Assembly (NCBI RefSeq): GCF_030463565.1
Contig: NC_134660.1
Location: forward strand, 3,051,501-3,115,500
Source: Pelecanus crispus
Taxonomy: Eukaryota > Chordata > Aves > Pelecaniformes > Pelecanidae
Direction: 5' to 3'
Length of the DNA: 64,000 bases
The notes under the pieces were generated by a model. That model was not told where the DNA came from, ran no database searches, and worked only from the letters and a program-made list of their open reading frames with translations. The position numbers and the translations under genes are program-made. The stretch's first letter is position 1. Each line of letters opens with the position of its first letter. Positions 44,701 through 58,800 of the stretch are shown piece after piece.

Positions 44701-45823
44701 CCTCTAAAAATCTTCTTGTCATCAGTAATTGACAGCCAACTATCTCCCTTCAAGAGGAACACCAAGTGCTGATTTGTTAAGGAGCACCACAGCACAAGTT
44801 TCTTGGGGAAGGATACCGAAGGCAAAGGGTACTGATTGTCAAAGACAGGCTGGAAACAGGCTCGTGGGGGTTCTTCTAATCACTTTTTCACTAGAATTAA
44901 AATACTTGCAACATTTGAGAAAGGATCTACAAGTAGCTCAGGTTTCAATCTCTTACTGTGAAATAATCTCATTCCTACTAATCCACACTGATAGAAGCGA
45001 ATAGTCAATGTTGGTGGGTGGCTACTTCGCTGGTTTTCTCTCCTTTTATCAGGCTAATTGTTGACCCAAGTTTCTAATGAAGCTGTCAAAGATAAACTCA
45101 AAGCATCTTCAGATACACCTGAAAAAAAAATCTACTACCTCAAGTTCACTGTTCTAGCAACTGTCTTGTGTTCTACCAATCATCCATTCATAAACAAACT
45201 CTGCAGCCTCTCTACAACATACAGATACAAAATATTTAATACACATAGAAACATCCTGAAGTAATTTTATAAAGAAAGACTGTGCTTTTGTTTTCATATA
45301 TAGGTATAACTATTGCACTTGCCTCCAACTTGGGAAAGCTAAGTACACTAACACCAACTATACATGAAGTTTAGTCACTGAGGAGGAGAGAATCAAAGGA
45401 ATGTCAATATATAAGTGCAAATAAAACAGGTGCTTTCAAGCACACACAAATGTAACCGCTAAATTAGTAAGATCTTTGATTTTCAAAATAGAACTGTTAG
45501 AGACTAAGTCTACAGGAATCCTTGAAAACAAAGATCTGAAGAGAGGAGTAACAGACTTAATGTTCCCGGAGATATTTCACAGCCCACTACAGGCTACAGT
45601 GCTTCCCTGGCCACCATTAAGTAATACTGTTGGGTTCACATAGTTTCTCAGTTCCCACCCATCCTCAATTTCTGAGCTGCTTAATTTTCAATACATAGAA
45701 GATGCTGGTTTTAGGCATCAAATCCGATCAACACCCTCATGTCTTACAAAGACATATCAAGCCTAATAAAATGATTTAGCATAGTACTTCCCAGATTCAT
45801 CAGGAGGAGTGATATTCCAGAAA
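41716..45823 (-). other. KLHL11: Inferred long 3'UTR of KLHL11
   Basis: About 4.1 kb of AT-rich sequence separates the KLHL11 stop codon from the first clear minus-strand AATAAA (TTTATT at 41736-41741), which lies just before the KLHL10 end. I see no exon, repeat array or gene inside. A plus-strand frame at about 43208-43603 encodes nothing I recognise. The extent is inferred from the position of the poly(A) signal. Confidence 0.5.
41736..41741 (-). terminator. KLHL11: KLHL11 polyadenylation signal (candidate)
   Basis: TTTATT on the plus strand is AATAAA for the leftward transcript, with cleavage expected near 41715-41725. That leaves about 150 bp between the KLHL11 and KLHL10 transcript ends. 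Confidence 0.5.
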
Positions 45824-47984
45824 CTAACACTCGATCTGTGAGCGTGGCATTCTCCGTAAAGTTAGGGAGTGTCGGTGTATTTCCTGCAACTGCCTTTCCT
45901 GCATTTGCCTTATTCTATCTTTTTGCCACATCAAATTTTGTGGCATAGGGTATCTTTGTGTTCCCTGCAAGCATCTGAAGGGAATTCTCACATGGCAGGC
46001 TGTTGCTCTGCAGCGAGGCTGAGGCATAGGAGGCAAAAGCATCCAGCGCTTTCTCTCAGCACAGTAACGATAGGCCTCCTTCCTGTATTGCTTGTCAATG
46101 TCATCGCTGTTCTTCCACCCCCCAATGATGAAAACATCATCTTTATAATAACAAATAGCTGCTCCTTCAATGCTAAGAACCTCTGGGGGTAAGCTTTCAA
46201 GTATTTCATCCGAGGCCCTGCCAGAGATCTTTATCTTGGCCTCCTCATTATCTATAGGGTAACTCTTGGGGCAGCACGATGCTGTATGGTAAAAGTTTGT
46301 GTTAGCAACAGACATCTGAAAAGAGCAATAATTATCAATGAGTGGCAGAGACTCCACATCCTGCCACTGCCTTGTTTCAGCATCGTATCTGATAATAACT
46401 GCCCTCAATCCATCTTCGCTGTCACTGTCAACTGGGGTACGAGCAGCAAGATAAACAAACCGGTCTTCTATAGAAATAGCTTTGACATCACGAAGAATCT
46501 TTGGTGCTGACTCCAGGTTAAGCCACTTGTCTTGCTCAGGATTATAAATGGCCACATCTTTAAAGCCAGGACTGAAATTACCATGTCCACCAATACTGTA
46601 CAAGTTTCCTTTAACTTCAGTAAGGCCAAAAGAATGCTTTCTGGTTATGAGATTGGAGACTTGCTCCCAAATATTTCTGTTTGGATTGTACCTTTCTACA
46701 GTCTTGGCAAACCCTGGTTCCATGGAGCCAGCCACATAAACATAAGAGTCTGTCACAGCAACAGCATGCCCATCAAGATGGTTATGTATGTGCGGTAAGT
46801 TTACCCACCTATCTTCATCGATGAAATACCCTACACACTCACTCAAGTAATCTCCTCCCTCTGATACACCACCAATCACCATAATGACGTCCATGTTTTG
46901 TCCAAAACGCGGCAACAACGCTACCGGACAAGCGGAATGTTGTAGGTTACCAGACTGCAAGTTCTCAGACCGCAAGGCATGACTCTCCACAGCTTCAGAC
47001 ACTAATTTAACGCAGGCTTCATTGCTCAATACCAACCTTTCAGATTTAACGTGGCGAGTAAGGTAAGTGGGCTTCATCTGAGACAACCTAAGCAGTTTAA
47101 AAAGATCTTCAAAGTACCTCTCTCTTTCCTCCGGATTTTTCTGAACCCACTTCAAAACAGTCTCAAAGAGGATTTCTTCAGAGTCCACTGTGATCTCTGA
47201 GTCTGAGAGCCAGTCTCTGACGAGGTGAAAGGGCAAAGTGTAAAACTCCTCATCTTGGATAACTCTGTGGAAGTTTCTCCTGATCATATCCTGAGCTTTG
47301 AGGGCCAGCTGATTCAAGGAATACATGTGGGCTAAGCTGTGAACTGCAACGCAATTGGAGAGGTTGAGCTTCTTCTTCAGAAACTCTCCACAGAACTCTT
47401 TTAACCGGGTCAGTAGAAACCTGCAGAACAAACGAACAGGGGTGATGCTGGGGCCCGGCTGCCGCCGGTCCGGTCGCAGCCAGCCCCCGCCGGGGCCCGG
47501 GCCCCGCTCACCTGTCGGCCATCTCCAGCACCTCGTGGACGTTGCCGGGGCTGACGCGGATGGTGCCGGTGTACATGAAGCCGATGACGGCCTCCACCGT
47601 GTCGGGGTCGGGGCCGCCCTCCGAGCTCCACTTCTGCAGCTCCACGCGGCCCGAGAGCGACTCCGCGAAGCCCCCCGAGAGCAGCGGCGTGAAATACTCG
47701 GTGGCGGCGGCCAGGACGGAGCGGTGCGCCCGGTACTCGCGGGCCGCCCCGGGCCGCCCGCCGCCGAAGGCCAGAGTGATGTCGCAGTAGAGGCCGTGGC
47801 GGCGCTGCTCGTTCTGCCGCCAGGCCAGGTCGGAGCAGTGCGCCGGGCACCCGAACTCCTCCGCCTCCACCTCCCCATCCACCCCGCCGCCCCGCGGGCC
47901 CCCACCCTCCGCCTCCGCTGCTGGCGGGCCGGGGCCCGGCTGCGGCTGAGGGGAGGCCGCGGCCGCCGCCATCTTGTCCGACAT
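45824..47984 (-). CDS. KLHL11: Kelch-like protein 11
   Basis: BTB-BACK-Kelch protein of the CUL3 adaptor type. Two exons, 47512-47984 and 45824-47420, join in phase (AG|G = Arg) to 689 residues (human 708). The N-terminus is Ala/Pro/Gly-rich and low in complexity. The BTB domain begins near residue 55 ([34 protein letters not shown]-like). It is followed by [20 protein letters not shown] and a BACK domain with [17 protein letters not shown] and [13 protein letters not shown]. Kelch blades include [38 protein letters not shown] and [20 protein letters not shown]. The conserved end reads RSQIEC. Compared with human there is a short insertion of RQLQE-type residues in the C-terminal QMQE stretch. 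The Met at 47984 has an internal alternative four codons on (47972). Confidence 0.96.
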
Positions 47985-48550
47985 GGCGGGGTGCGGCCAG
48001 TGCGCCTGCGCGCGGGGCGCCGGCGGCGTGCGTGACGTGCGCCGCGCTGCCCCCTGGCGGGGAGGTGGCGCCGCCGCCGGCGGTAAAATGGCGGCCGGGG
48101 CGCTGCGGGGAGCGGGCAGCAGCGCAGCGCCCGGGGTGCCCCGTCCCCTCGGCCCGGGCCGCCGTCACCTGGGGGCAAAGGGTGCCCTGAGGGCAGCGGG
48201 GACGGGACCGAGGTGAGCGCCCCCCTCGCTCCTCAGCGAGCAGAGAGGGTGTTTGGGGCAGCATCGCGGCAGAGGCACCCGGCCGCCCCCCGCCTCAGGC
48301 GAAAGGCGGGACGGGGGCAGGCGCTTCCTGCTCCCCTCGCTCCCCGGCGAGCGCCAAAAACCCGTCCGGAGGGATCTGCTAGGCCTGCCCCACGCAGGGG
48401 TTGAGCCTGGCCTGCCCCCGATGCTTCTCCGCCGTGGGATCGCCCCGGTGCCGGAGGCGACAGCTGGGTGGGCTGGTGAGGGCCCTGCTGCGACAGCCGC
48501 AGCAGCTGCCAGCGAGCTTGTGGCCTGGCAAAGGCGGCTTGCTGCGCCCG
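47985..48550 (-). promoter_or_regulatory. KLHL11: KLHL11 CpG-island promoter
   Basis: Very CpG-rich sequence continues upstream from the KLHL11 start codon to about 48550 and then changes abruptly to AT-rich DNA. It contains GGCGCC and GGGGCGCTG-type GC boxes and no TATA box. Transcription on the plus strand from the same island is possible but no rightward gene is seen. Confidence 0.55.
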
Positions 48551-49640
48551 TTGCAGGTGCAAGGGAACTGGATCGCTTTGCCAAACTGCATAGGTACCAC
48601 AGACCAGAAATACAGGCACAGTTTTATTCAGAGCCTTGAGCTAGCGTTTTGATTATTTTTCTCCTTAACGTCACTCTCAGGCAGGCCTGCAGGGAAAGGA
48701 CTTTACACAAGGAATTCACCCCAACTAAGGTACGCTTTTTGTTGTTAACTAGGATGGAGTGAGCTGTAGTTGATTATTTCAACATTTACTATACAACATG
48801 ATACAGCTCCCCAACTCTTGTATAATGCTGTATCAATTACAGATAATTACTTTCCTCCTTTTTCTTCTCTTATTTGCTGAATGTGTGTGACACACTGAAA
48901 GATGGCAGGTTAAATGTATGTTTTTTGTGGTGGTCTCCCCCCCCCCCCCCCCCCTTTTTCTTGAACCAACCAGAACAGACACTACAAGAGGAGTAACCAC
49001 CCTGAGGTTTGGTATTTTGTTAAATGACTGTTTCTCAGCTTGTCACACATTCCACTAGACACAGCTTGAGACCAACTTTTAGAAGCCAGAAGTGGAAAAA
49101 GAATAAATTAGTAGTGTATTCATTTATTTGAGTTTGGTTACAATACACAGACAAGTAGGACGCTGAAGTTATTACTGAGATTATTTTTGCATCTGCAGAT
49201 AACAAGTGACATTCCATATACCAGCAATCTAATAGTAAATGAGAAGTTGTTTGCATAAATACAGACACTGGAATACATGTAGTTTCACAGTCTTAACAGC
49301 AGTATGTTACAACTTTACACTTTAAATTACTACACCAGAGTTTGAGTAACATTGGGTATACACCAGCAGCAGTCCTACTATTCAGGATACAATCAGACTG
49401 ACACAATAAACAAATTGAAAAACAACCAACAAAAAAAAAAAGCCCAAGTCATGGGAATGACAGGTACTTTCCCCTCTATCAGGAAAAGTTACAGCTTGTT
49501 GGATCTTCCACAAGTTCAGCAAGACTGTACCTATGAGCAAAACTCCTCTCCCAAAACTGTTAAAGTCTTTTCTGGAAACAAAACAAAACGAGGAAAAAAT
49601 AAAAAGGTGAGAGACAGTATTAAATACAGCACATACATAT
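48551..49640. other. Short intergenic stretch between ACLY end and KLHL11 promoter
   Basis: No gene is seen. It holds a homopolymer C run at about 48938-48954 followed by T. Minus-strand AATAAA motifs at 49123-49128 and 48623-48628 could act as distal ACLY poly(A) signals, which would take the ACLY transcript close to the KLHL11 promoter. Confidence 0.5.
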
Positions 49641-49661
49641 GGAATATCACAAGTTTTGGTT

Positions 49662-49667
49662 TTTATT
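49662..49667 (-). terminator. ACLY: ACLY polyadenylation signal (proximal candidate)
   Basis: TTTATT on the plus strand is AATAAA on the minus strand, about 165 bp beyond the ACLY stop codon. Distal candidates lie at 49123-49128 and 48623-48628. Longer mammalian 3'UTRs make a distal site plausible. Confidence 0.5.
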
Positions 49668-49829
49668 AGAGTAAGTTTCTATTCTTACAAAACAGTTGCT
49701 TTGCACAGTTTGACCAGGCAGCTCAACATCTATGTACCAATGGCCTTTATACAAAGTCCCATTTGTGGCTGTCCTCTGTGCAGGCTTCTGTCATCTTGAA
49801 GTGACATTCTGAGGCAATACTACAGGTTC

Positions 49830-52800
49830 TCACATAGTCATGTGCTCCGGTAAAACATAGGATATGTCATCCCATGGGTGACGGTACAGACCTTGCTTCA
49901 ATCTCTTCTGATCCAGGTAGTGTCCTAAAACAAAAGTGGTTTATGTTACAAAATTTCTGCTCCTCCTCCCAGTCTTTGCCTTGAAACAACTTTGATTTCT
50001 GTATTCCTGCAACCAGCATTTTGTCCCAAGTCCCCAGAGGTTCACATGTCCCATGTTCGTGGTGGCAGGGCATCCCCTCGTAGGAGGGAAGGGGCAGAAA
50101 GATGGCAAACTTACCAATGAATCCCATACTCCTGCCTAGTACAAAGATGCCATTAAGAGCTCCTATATCAATATATTCATCTGCTTCTTCCCTGCAAGAG
50201 AAAATAAATTAAGTAGTTCCTCATAGTGATCTATTTAAGGAATCTATCTTAGAAAGGCTACGAGTCTGCTCTAGTGCCAGCAGCAACACCAAATTCATGT
50301 GAAAGCTTCCCTCCCCCAAGTCCAGGCTATGTTTCCTTCACAATATCCTTTTGAAATCCTACTTACCGTGTGAAAGAGCCACAATTCCTGAGTGCGTCAA
50401 CAAAGGCAACACCAATAAAGCCATCTACATTCAGGATGAGATTTGGTTTCTGCGGGAAATGAAAATACACTCCCATAAAGATGTTAACAGTGGCAAATGA
50501 TGTTCACCTGGCAACTTCCATCCTCAAGGGTAATTTGAGGGTTGCCCATAATTGTGGGCACACGAGCCTAGTGACAGAGAATGCTGTTCAGCAACCTGAG
50601 CAAGAGGCATGCTTAATGGGAATGATGGAAAAACAGCCCCAAACAATGGGCCTGCATTCGGTTCAAACCACAGAGATTATCTGCCACAGCCCATTGTGTG
50701 TGCTAGCTCTGCGTCGGATTTAAAGAATACAGCAGTTCCAGATATACTGTGGACAACAACAGGTAATGGGTTTTGGTTTGTTCGGCCTTTTCCCAGTGTC
50801 CAATAAATGCCTTTAGCCTTGCCAAACTGTGGTTGTACTTGGCCCAAAGTCTACCATAGAAAAACAAAACCCCAGCAACAATTTATGAAGCATTGCAATT
50901 GAAATACAGTATTAACCCCATGTCACTTGTGCCCCAGTAAGAAAAAGTGCTCAAGAGGAGATAAATACTAGCGCATTTCACCTTGGAAGTTGTAATTTTT
51001 TCTACTTCAAGTGCATAGTCCAACAGCGGGGTGGCAGGGAAATGCTGCTTCACGTAGTCTTTGAGAATCTGAACTCTCATGTCTGGGTTATTTATCTGCA
51101 AGTTAAGAACACATTACAGTCACTGATGTTGCCTCTTACACAGGTACTTGCCATAAGCTTTACCATCTGCAGGTTTAGGATTTAAGTCCTGAGAATTTGG
51201 TCAATAGCTGCCTCTGAAAGTTGCTAGCTTTCTTTCCTTTAGTTTCTTTTCTCTCCCCCACCCCTCTAAAAAAAAACAACAAAAAATCCAACCACCCAGC
51301 AAACCAACCTCCAGTTTGTACTGATGCAGTCTGCTTACCGATTTGACTCTGTGTCCAATGCCCATGATCAGTTTCCCTTCTTTCTTCATCTTATTCACAA
51401 ACTCCATAGGGATAATCCCACTGTCAAAGGCTTTGCTGAACATTTTAGCTGCAGCATCCAGTGCTCCACCAAACCGGTCACCCTGGGTGCAACACAGAAA
51501 GGGAATTATAGCAAAGGACTCCACAGTTAAGGTACAAAAAAAAAAAAAAAAACCAACCCCACCAACATTATACCCCATCTGCCCTGCCTATCAATGTGGC
51601 ATTCATGAAATTCAAGTCAGGCAGGCACCTGAGATAAAGATCTATTTATAACTCAACACAAGTGTCAATCTGTAGCCAATGCATCTCCAGTAGAAACAGA
51701 GTGTGGGGGGAAATGCAATCTAAAGTCTGTTTTATTCATGTTTTTACTTGTCAGTGTTAGAAGAGACTAGGCAACCATATAGGGACAATGCTGACAGCAA
51801 TTTGGCCTCTACAAAATACATCTAGACTCAAACGAGACATCAAAATAGCCTTGCTTACTAGAAAAACGGACTAGGTTGTAAACCTAGAGCATCAAGCTAT
51901 TAGAGTTGAATTCAACAGAAATTCAAAGTGTGAGTGAACAGACAGAACCTGTCCATGGCTCTGCAGCCAATCTAAATCTTAAATAGTAATACAACCTGGA
52001 CAGAGTAACAAGCAGCAAAGCTAAAATCTTCTGGAGATTAAGTACTTACAATAGTAAGAAGGCCTGAAGTGAGACTTGAGACAAGATCTTTTCCAGCTCT
52101 TGCACAGACAATGGTGTTGTGGGCTCCAGACACAGCAGGCCCATGATCTGCTGTTACCATCAAACACATCTCAATGAACTGGCAGGCATACTTTGGTAAC
52201 CTGAGCAAGGGAGAGACTGAAGTCATTTATTGGAAAGGAAAGTGAATAACAAGACACTTGTTGTTATATACTGGACAGTGACTTTTGGTTTAGGTGTATG
52301 CTTGAAAGAAGTAGAACAGAGAGAGGGAGCTGTAGGGTCACCCATCAGTGCATCCTAGTATCTTTCTCAGAGATCAGATTTTTATTCAGTTTCCACGGGA
52401 GCTGTTTAGCTCAGAGGTGAGGATCGGTTTTGTAGGCTGAGTTTGCACACGCTGAGCTGACTGATGGGTAAGCTCTGTGGGTCTCCTCAAGGAGAGCCAC
52501 GAGGCTGTGCTACAGTTCTGTTCATCCTGTTCTGCTGAGCCAGAGATTCCAGCTAGTGCCAAGAGTGCCTCTAATGAAAGCACGATCACATGAAGGCAGC
52601 GAACTTCGGCCATTCAGAAAGTTCCCTGTAGGATGGTTAGCAAATGCTTGTAAACTCCCCAATCTCTCCAGAGTCAAGGTGACCATTATAAAAGCAAGTA
52701 GTCCGAGAGTGTGAAACAAGCCTAGAATAGAGACATTTCCTCAACGCACCACAAAACTTGTGGAAAACTTCATCCCAAGACTAAAACATACTGTATGAAG

Positions 52801-55800
52801 CCTTGAAATGCTGATGTGGTCTCAGAGGAAGGGATATAGAAATGGCATTTCCAATGAATCTAGATTCACAAAGGAATCCTGGAGTAATGTTTGTGCTTAG
52901 AAGTCTATTAATAAACAAGCAAAACTTCAAGCCAAAGAATTTGGGAGCTTTCACAAAAAGCTGCCTCACCTCCTTTGAAACCAGAGCAGGCCCAGAACCC
53001 CTCCAATTCCCATCTCTTCTTTGAAGACCTCGGTGATTGGCATCCCAGCATAAATTAGTTCCTGACCTCTCTCGTCACAGATGCTTGTCATAAAGGAAGC
53101 CGGTTTGCGGATCAGACCCAGCTCCTGAAATCGCAGCATAAAGATGGGATTTTAAACATTCCATGTTAAAAGCAAGGGGTGGTAGGAGGCAGAGTGGTCA
53201 AACAACAATGCCTTAAGCTTGTCCTCAGAGCAGCTTCCAGAGCCTAGAACCAGCGTAGCCAGTGAGCTCACAGATAACACTATAAAGTGTGAGATAAAAC
53301 GCCAAGGCAACACAGTTATCACCATAAGCATCCAGAATCACAGCAAACATCCTGTCTGGTTTCCAAGGAACCAAAAAGCAGGTAAAACAGCACAGCTCAC
53401 CCTTGCCCAGGAGTAATCCATTGGCACAGTTGGAGGAGGCACTTCCTCAGCTGGTTCAATCACTCCTTTGGCCACAAGATCCTGGTAGACAGACCTAGGG
53501 AGATAATCCATTTATTAACTTAAGTCCTTTTAAGAGTTACAAGTGAGGTGGTCTTAATCTAGACCTTAAAACCCCAGAATGAGTAGAAGTTGCTGTCCTT
53601 CAGCAGGAATATTTTCCTTTATCAGCCTAGAATCAGTGCCCTAACCGTTTTTATCCCCTGCTGAAGGTGCCCCATTAACGTGACTTACTGAATGACCTCT
53701 CCTAGCTCATCAAAACTCCGGGGAACAAACACACCAGCTTCCTTCAAGGCTTGATTCTTTGCAACAGCAGTTTCAGAAGCCTGGTTGGCACAAGCTCCTG
53801 CATGGCCAAACTGCACCTACAAACAAGAGAAGGGACAGCAGTAAGGAATACAAGTTGTTTACCTGCAGAGAGTAAAACAGCATAAAGAACTGACTAGGAA
53901 ACTGGTGACAGGGGAATACCAGTGACTGCACATCTGCCACCTTCTATGGGCTAACAGAACTCTTGGCTGCCGCTGCAGTCAGTACTGCAACATGCAGGGC
54001 ATTTTCTGATCTGGAATCACTCCAGGTTCTTCCACTGATGTTCTGCCTCCCAAAATTCCCCCGCTCTCCAGAGCTGCTTAACATGCATCTTTCCCATTCC
54101 CACTCCAGAAGCAGGTGGCTGTTAGAATCTGTTGCATTCCCTGGGATCTTTGGGCTCCCTTTACAAGTATGCAGAATCCCTTGGAAGTCTCCAGTGGCAG
54201 ACTACAGAAGGACAAAAACCCTTTACCATTTATATTTATTAACTTCTGCACGTTAAGTTGCTAGTAGCAATTCTGGAAGGTTTGGGCACATGGAGAGAAG
54301 TTGGCTTTTTTCTTCCTGTCATGGATATATACTTATTTCATGCACTTGCCCCCATTTTTGCACATACCTCTGAAGAGAACATAGTGGCACAAGTACCGAT
54401 ACACCAGCACACCACAGGCTTGGTGATACGACCTTCTTTAATACCCCTGCAGATCTTATACTCTTCTGTGCCTCCAATCTGCAGAAAGAGAGCGAGCTCA
54501 GCTGGTTCAAAACTTTGTGCTTTTGTAGAAACCAACTCCGAGATGCACATGGAAGCATTACACAGGATTTTTTTTTTTTCTCCTTTTTCATTGACTAACA
54601 GCTGAAGTCTCAGAACAAAGCCTCCTTTTTTTTTTTAGAAGTAGGGGAGACTATGCTTGCCTGTGGAATACACTCACTTTCTTTTGATTAAAGCAGCACG
54701 AGATGAAAATTCAGACATTCAAGAACAGTATGAATAGCTGCCACTTATCTGCAGCTGTTATTTAGCATCCTTGCAGCCAGGTCAGATGCTCCCAAAACAA
54801 AACACTTGGGTATTTCTCAGATAGGAGTGAACTGGCCTCACTCACCTCTCCAAGTACTACAATCATTTTCACTCCTGGAGTATCTTCATAGCGCAAGACA
54901 TGATCCATAAAAGTTGAACCAGGATATCTGGGGAGAATACAGGGAAGTGGTAGAAGTTTAATTACTTTCATAAACTTTTCTGAAAGAAGAGAAATTAACA
55001 GCCAACCTGCCCTTCTTCCTCCAAGTTACTAACAACTCTTCTGTTGACAGACTTAAAAAAAAAACCCCAAAACAGTGTCTTTGCTGAAGATGCAGACTCC
55101 TACCTGTCTCCTCCAATGGCCACCCCTTCATAGACCCCATCCGTGGTTCGGGAAATGATGTTGTTGAGCTCATTGGACATTCCTCCAGACCGTGAAACAT
55201 AAGCCACGCTGCCAGGACGGTACAGTTTTGATGCTAAGATATTATCTAGCATGCCTCCTGTGTTGCCTATTTTAAAGCAACCTGGTTTGATCCCACCAAC
55301 CTACAAGAAAATTAGAGAAATATGTAAAGCCCTTTAAAATATACATGAAACTTAGGAACATTTCTGTAAGGCAGTCTTGTCAGTATTTATACAAGCAACG
55401 GAAGACAGTAAGGTGACCTTAAAATGAAAGACTAACATGCACTTCGTATGACTAGATGGATTGTAGGATACACTTTATCCTTCAGAGAAAGCTGATTTGA
55501 AGAATAAGACAGATGGACAAGAGGAGAAAAAGGTCACCGGTTCTTACAGTTGCAGGCCCAATGATAGTGACTCCTTTTTTATCAGCCGTCTTGATCAGTT
55601 TTCGTGTCAAGGCCTCTGGAATGCCCTCAGCAATAATGGCAATGGTGCGGATCTGCACGAAAACAAAGCAAGCCATTAGTACCCCCCAGTGTCACCACCC
55701 TAACGAAGTCTGCAGGACAGAGAAGGCAAACAGCTGATCACAGTGCATGATCAGCTTCTGCCTCTTGTCAGGCCTCTGGGAGGTCATGCTGTGCCCTCGT

Positions 55801-58800
55801 ACAGGAAGGCCTACTGCATGGATCCAGTATCTACTGTCATCTTCACAGCAGTCTCAATGCACTGTTCAGAGAAATTTTTTTCTCCCCCTTGCACATTAGA
55901 GCAGCACTGTATTTTAACCAACCCAAAGTAATCACTCCTAACAAAGAGGTGCTGTGTTCCTCTTGCACAAATTATAAATACGGCATTAGAATTTGCTATG
56001 CAACTCCAGTATCCTCCTCCTTAGACTCTACAAAGGAGTTAGAATTGAGGTATTTATCTGCTAAGTTGGAAGACCGAGGCAATTTGCTAATGCCATCATG
56101 GTTTAAAGAAACACTAGAACCCTGCTGACAAGGTCTTCTTTTCTTGGGCTTCTTCTAGATTCTTCACTCACCTGTGGATAATTCATGGTTTCAACAGTGC
56201 TGTCATAAGCAGAGCGCAGAGATGCGAAGTTGATGAGAACATCCACCTCTGGGTGCTTCCTCATGGCATCTGACATGTTCTTGTAGACTGGGATCAGGAT
56301 TTCTTTGTGGCCCCAATAGAACTTCTGCCTGTGGTCACCACTATGGAGGAGAAGATGAAAGAGCCCTGACTCTTACAGCTACTGGAAAGACAGAGGGATA
56401 CAATGCATGCAGACAGAGGAGTTTACAAACCCCAATTCTGAGACACCAAGACTGACTAGCAAGTGAGAGTACATGGGGAGGGACCATACTAACAGCAGAA
56501 GGTTCTTCAGAGTATAGAACAGAGCAGCATATGGAAGGAGACGGGCTAATGGGGACAGAGGCATCCAGCAAGATGAATAAGCTCTCCCACAGTGAAGTTA
56601 CCAGAGCCTCAATTCTACTCCAAGCTGGAAGACAGAATGAGGCACAGAAAGAGTAATGAATGAGATGCATGCAAGGCTGCATTACTGGGCTGGAACAAAT
56701 ACTGGACTGGGGGAACAGGAAACCAGTATCTGCGGTGAACAGCCAGGACAGCAATGTGGGGGCCAGTCAACATTCCAATTCTGCTACAGTGAGACTCTAC
56801 CCACCCTGCCCCACACACGCTGAAGGAGATGCACCTAGGAAGGTTTCACTGTAGGCGTTGTCTTTTTTATATGGTAGATGCTCTGGAACTTCATTGAAGT
56901 CTATACTGTTCCGTTGTTTTACAGCCTAGAGATATTGGCTGTGTTCCCATACTGGTACATTTGTAACAGAACATTCCAGGTTTTGCCAGCCTGGCTTCCT
57001 CCAAAAGGTCAAGTAGAGTCAGTAATTATAGGTAGCCTTAAACTTTTAATCCCTATTGCTTTTCCTTCATTAAACAACCGCGACACTGCAAGGGGTTGCC
57101 ACTCATCTATAGATGTGACTATGCCTGCACTCAGTTTTAGCACCCTGAGGTTTGCACTTGCTGAGAAGATATTACAGAGCTGCAATTATCATCAGAGCTG
57201 CAGACTAACAGCGCAAGCTACTTAATTGTCAAGAGGCAAAATTCTCTGCAGGACAGAGGTTGATCAGACAGCAGGTACCCTGGATGTCTGTAAATACCAC
57301 AGAAATGAAACAAGCCTCCTACCTTTGTATGTGCTCCCATCTCACTGGCTCAGCAGCGGGCCAGACAGCCACTCCTTTCCTTCTCGCTACTTGCCTTGTT
57401 TGACAGGGAGACCCCCACACACACTCATGAGGTACAACAACAGCACAGCTTATGCACAGCCATGCTCTGGAGGTTCCTCCTGAGGGCAATTTGAAACACC
57501 CAATAGCCTCTCTCATCCCCGTTAGCTGTGGGGATAAGGTAAAAGAGGGTGAATACCACAAGAGAACTCTCTATCCCACTGAAGGATCCACACGCTTCCT
57601 GCCTGCTAAGAAACTACTGCCACTACAGGAAAGAGTATGAACAAGATGAACAGGATTTTTTTTTTTTTTTTTTAAAGTTTTGTTTGGCTACATAACAGAC
57701 TGCTTTAGTCTATTAGCAGAGCTGCTCCAATTCTGGCTAATATTAGGAAGGGAAAATTCCAGCTGCTGCAGCCACAAATCCAAGTTGTCTCAGACAAGCA
57801 CGCAGCAAACAGTAGATGAGTGGAAGAAACCTTACATAGCCCTACTGCCTCTGCTAAGCCAGTGGGCCGTTAAAGAAAGCCTGACTAGTCATGCCTTCCT
57901 TACTTGCCAAGTAAAGGAACAGAATTTGGACACCCTTTGAAAAAGCATGAAGTGGGACTTAAATTATGTGGCTAACTTTAAGCTGTTTCAACAGAGCAGC
58001 CTGAGATCAATGGTTGAGGGAAACAGAAAGCAGTCTGCAAAGCCAACCTGATGGTGGAAGGGAGCACAGGAGAAGGTGTTAAAGCAGAGATGTAGACTAG
58101 GGCAAAGCTACACTAAAGAATAGCAGAGACCGGAAGAGGAGGAAGCTAACAGAAGAATTTGAGGGAAGCAGTCAGAAAAACTGTACAGTCAACACAGGCT
58201 ACTTACGTGAATGGATAAACCATGGCAGATACTGAAGGTTCGTCCCGGGAGCAAATATAATCAAAGTCCAGCATTCCTTGCACGGCCCGTGTCTGCATCC
58301 CCCAAATGATAGCTTTGGTGTGACGGCTGAACAGTGTTGTAGCTTTACCTGCTCAGAGAGAGAGGGGGAAAAAAAAATGCAACACACATTCAAAATGTAC
58401 ATCTGCGCAAGACAAAAGCTGCAACTTTGCCAAACGTCTGCTGAAAGACTCCCAGACAAGCACATTCCCCTCCCTCCAAACTGAGCCCAAGAGGTGAACT
58501 GCAGGATGTAGTAGCCACGCTGTCCAAATTAAGGAAGAAACTGTAGATGAAGCAGCATCCCTCTTCCCAGGATTCTGAACACAATAGCCAGGTTTTGTGT
58601 TTCACAAAATGGGCAAGTGCTTAATCACAGTGCAGGAGCTGGTGTAGGAGAGAAGCAAGTGAAAACTTCCTCTTCTCACACAGGCCATTCCTGTTCCTCC
58701 CAGATAGTTTTATTCTGCAAAGCTGAAGAGGAAGGGAACTTCTGATTTTATTTATTTGCATATGGCCTACAGTCTGGGAGAACCACAGGAGGTTTGCCTC

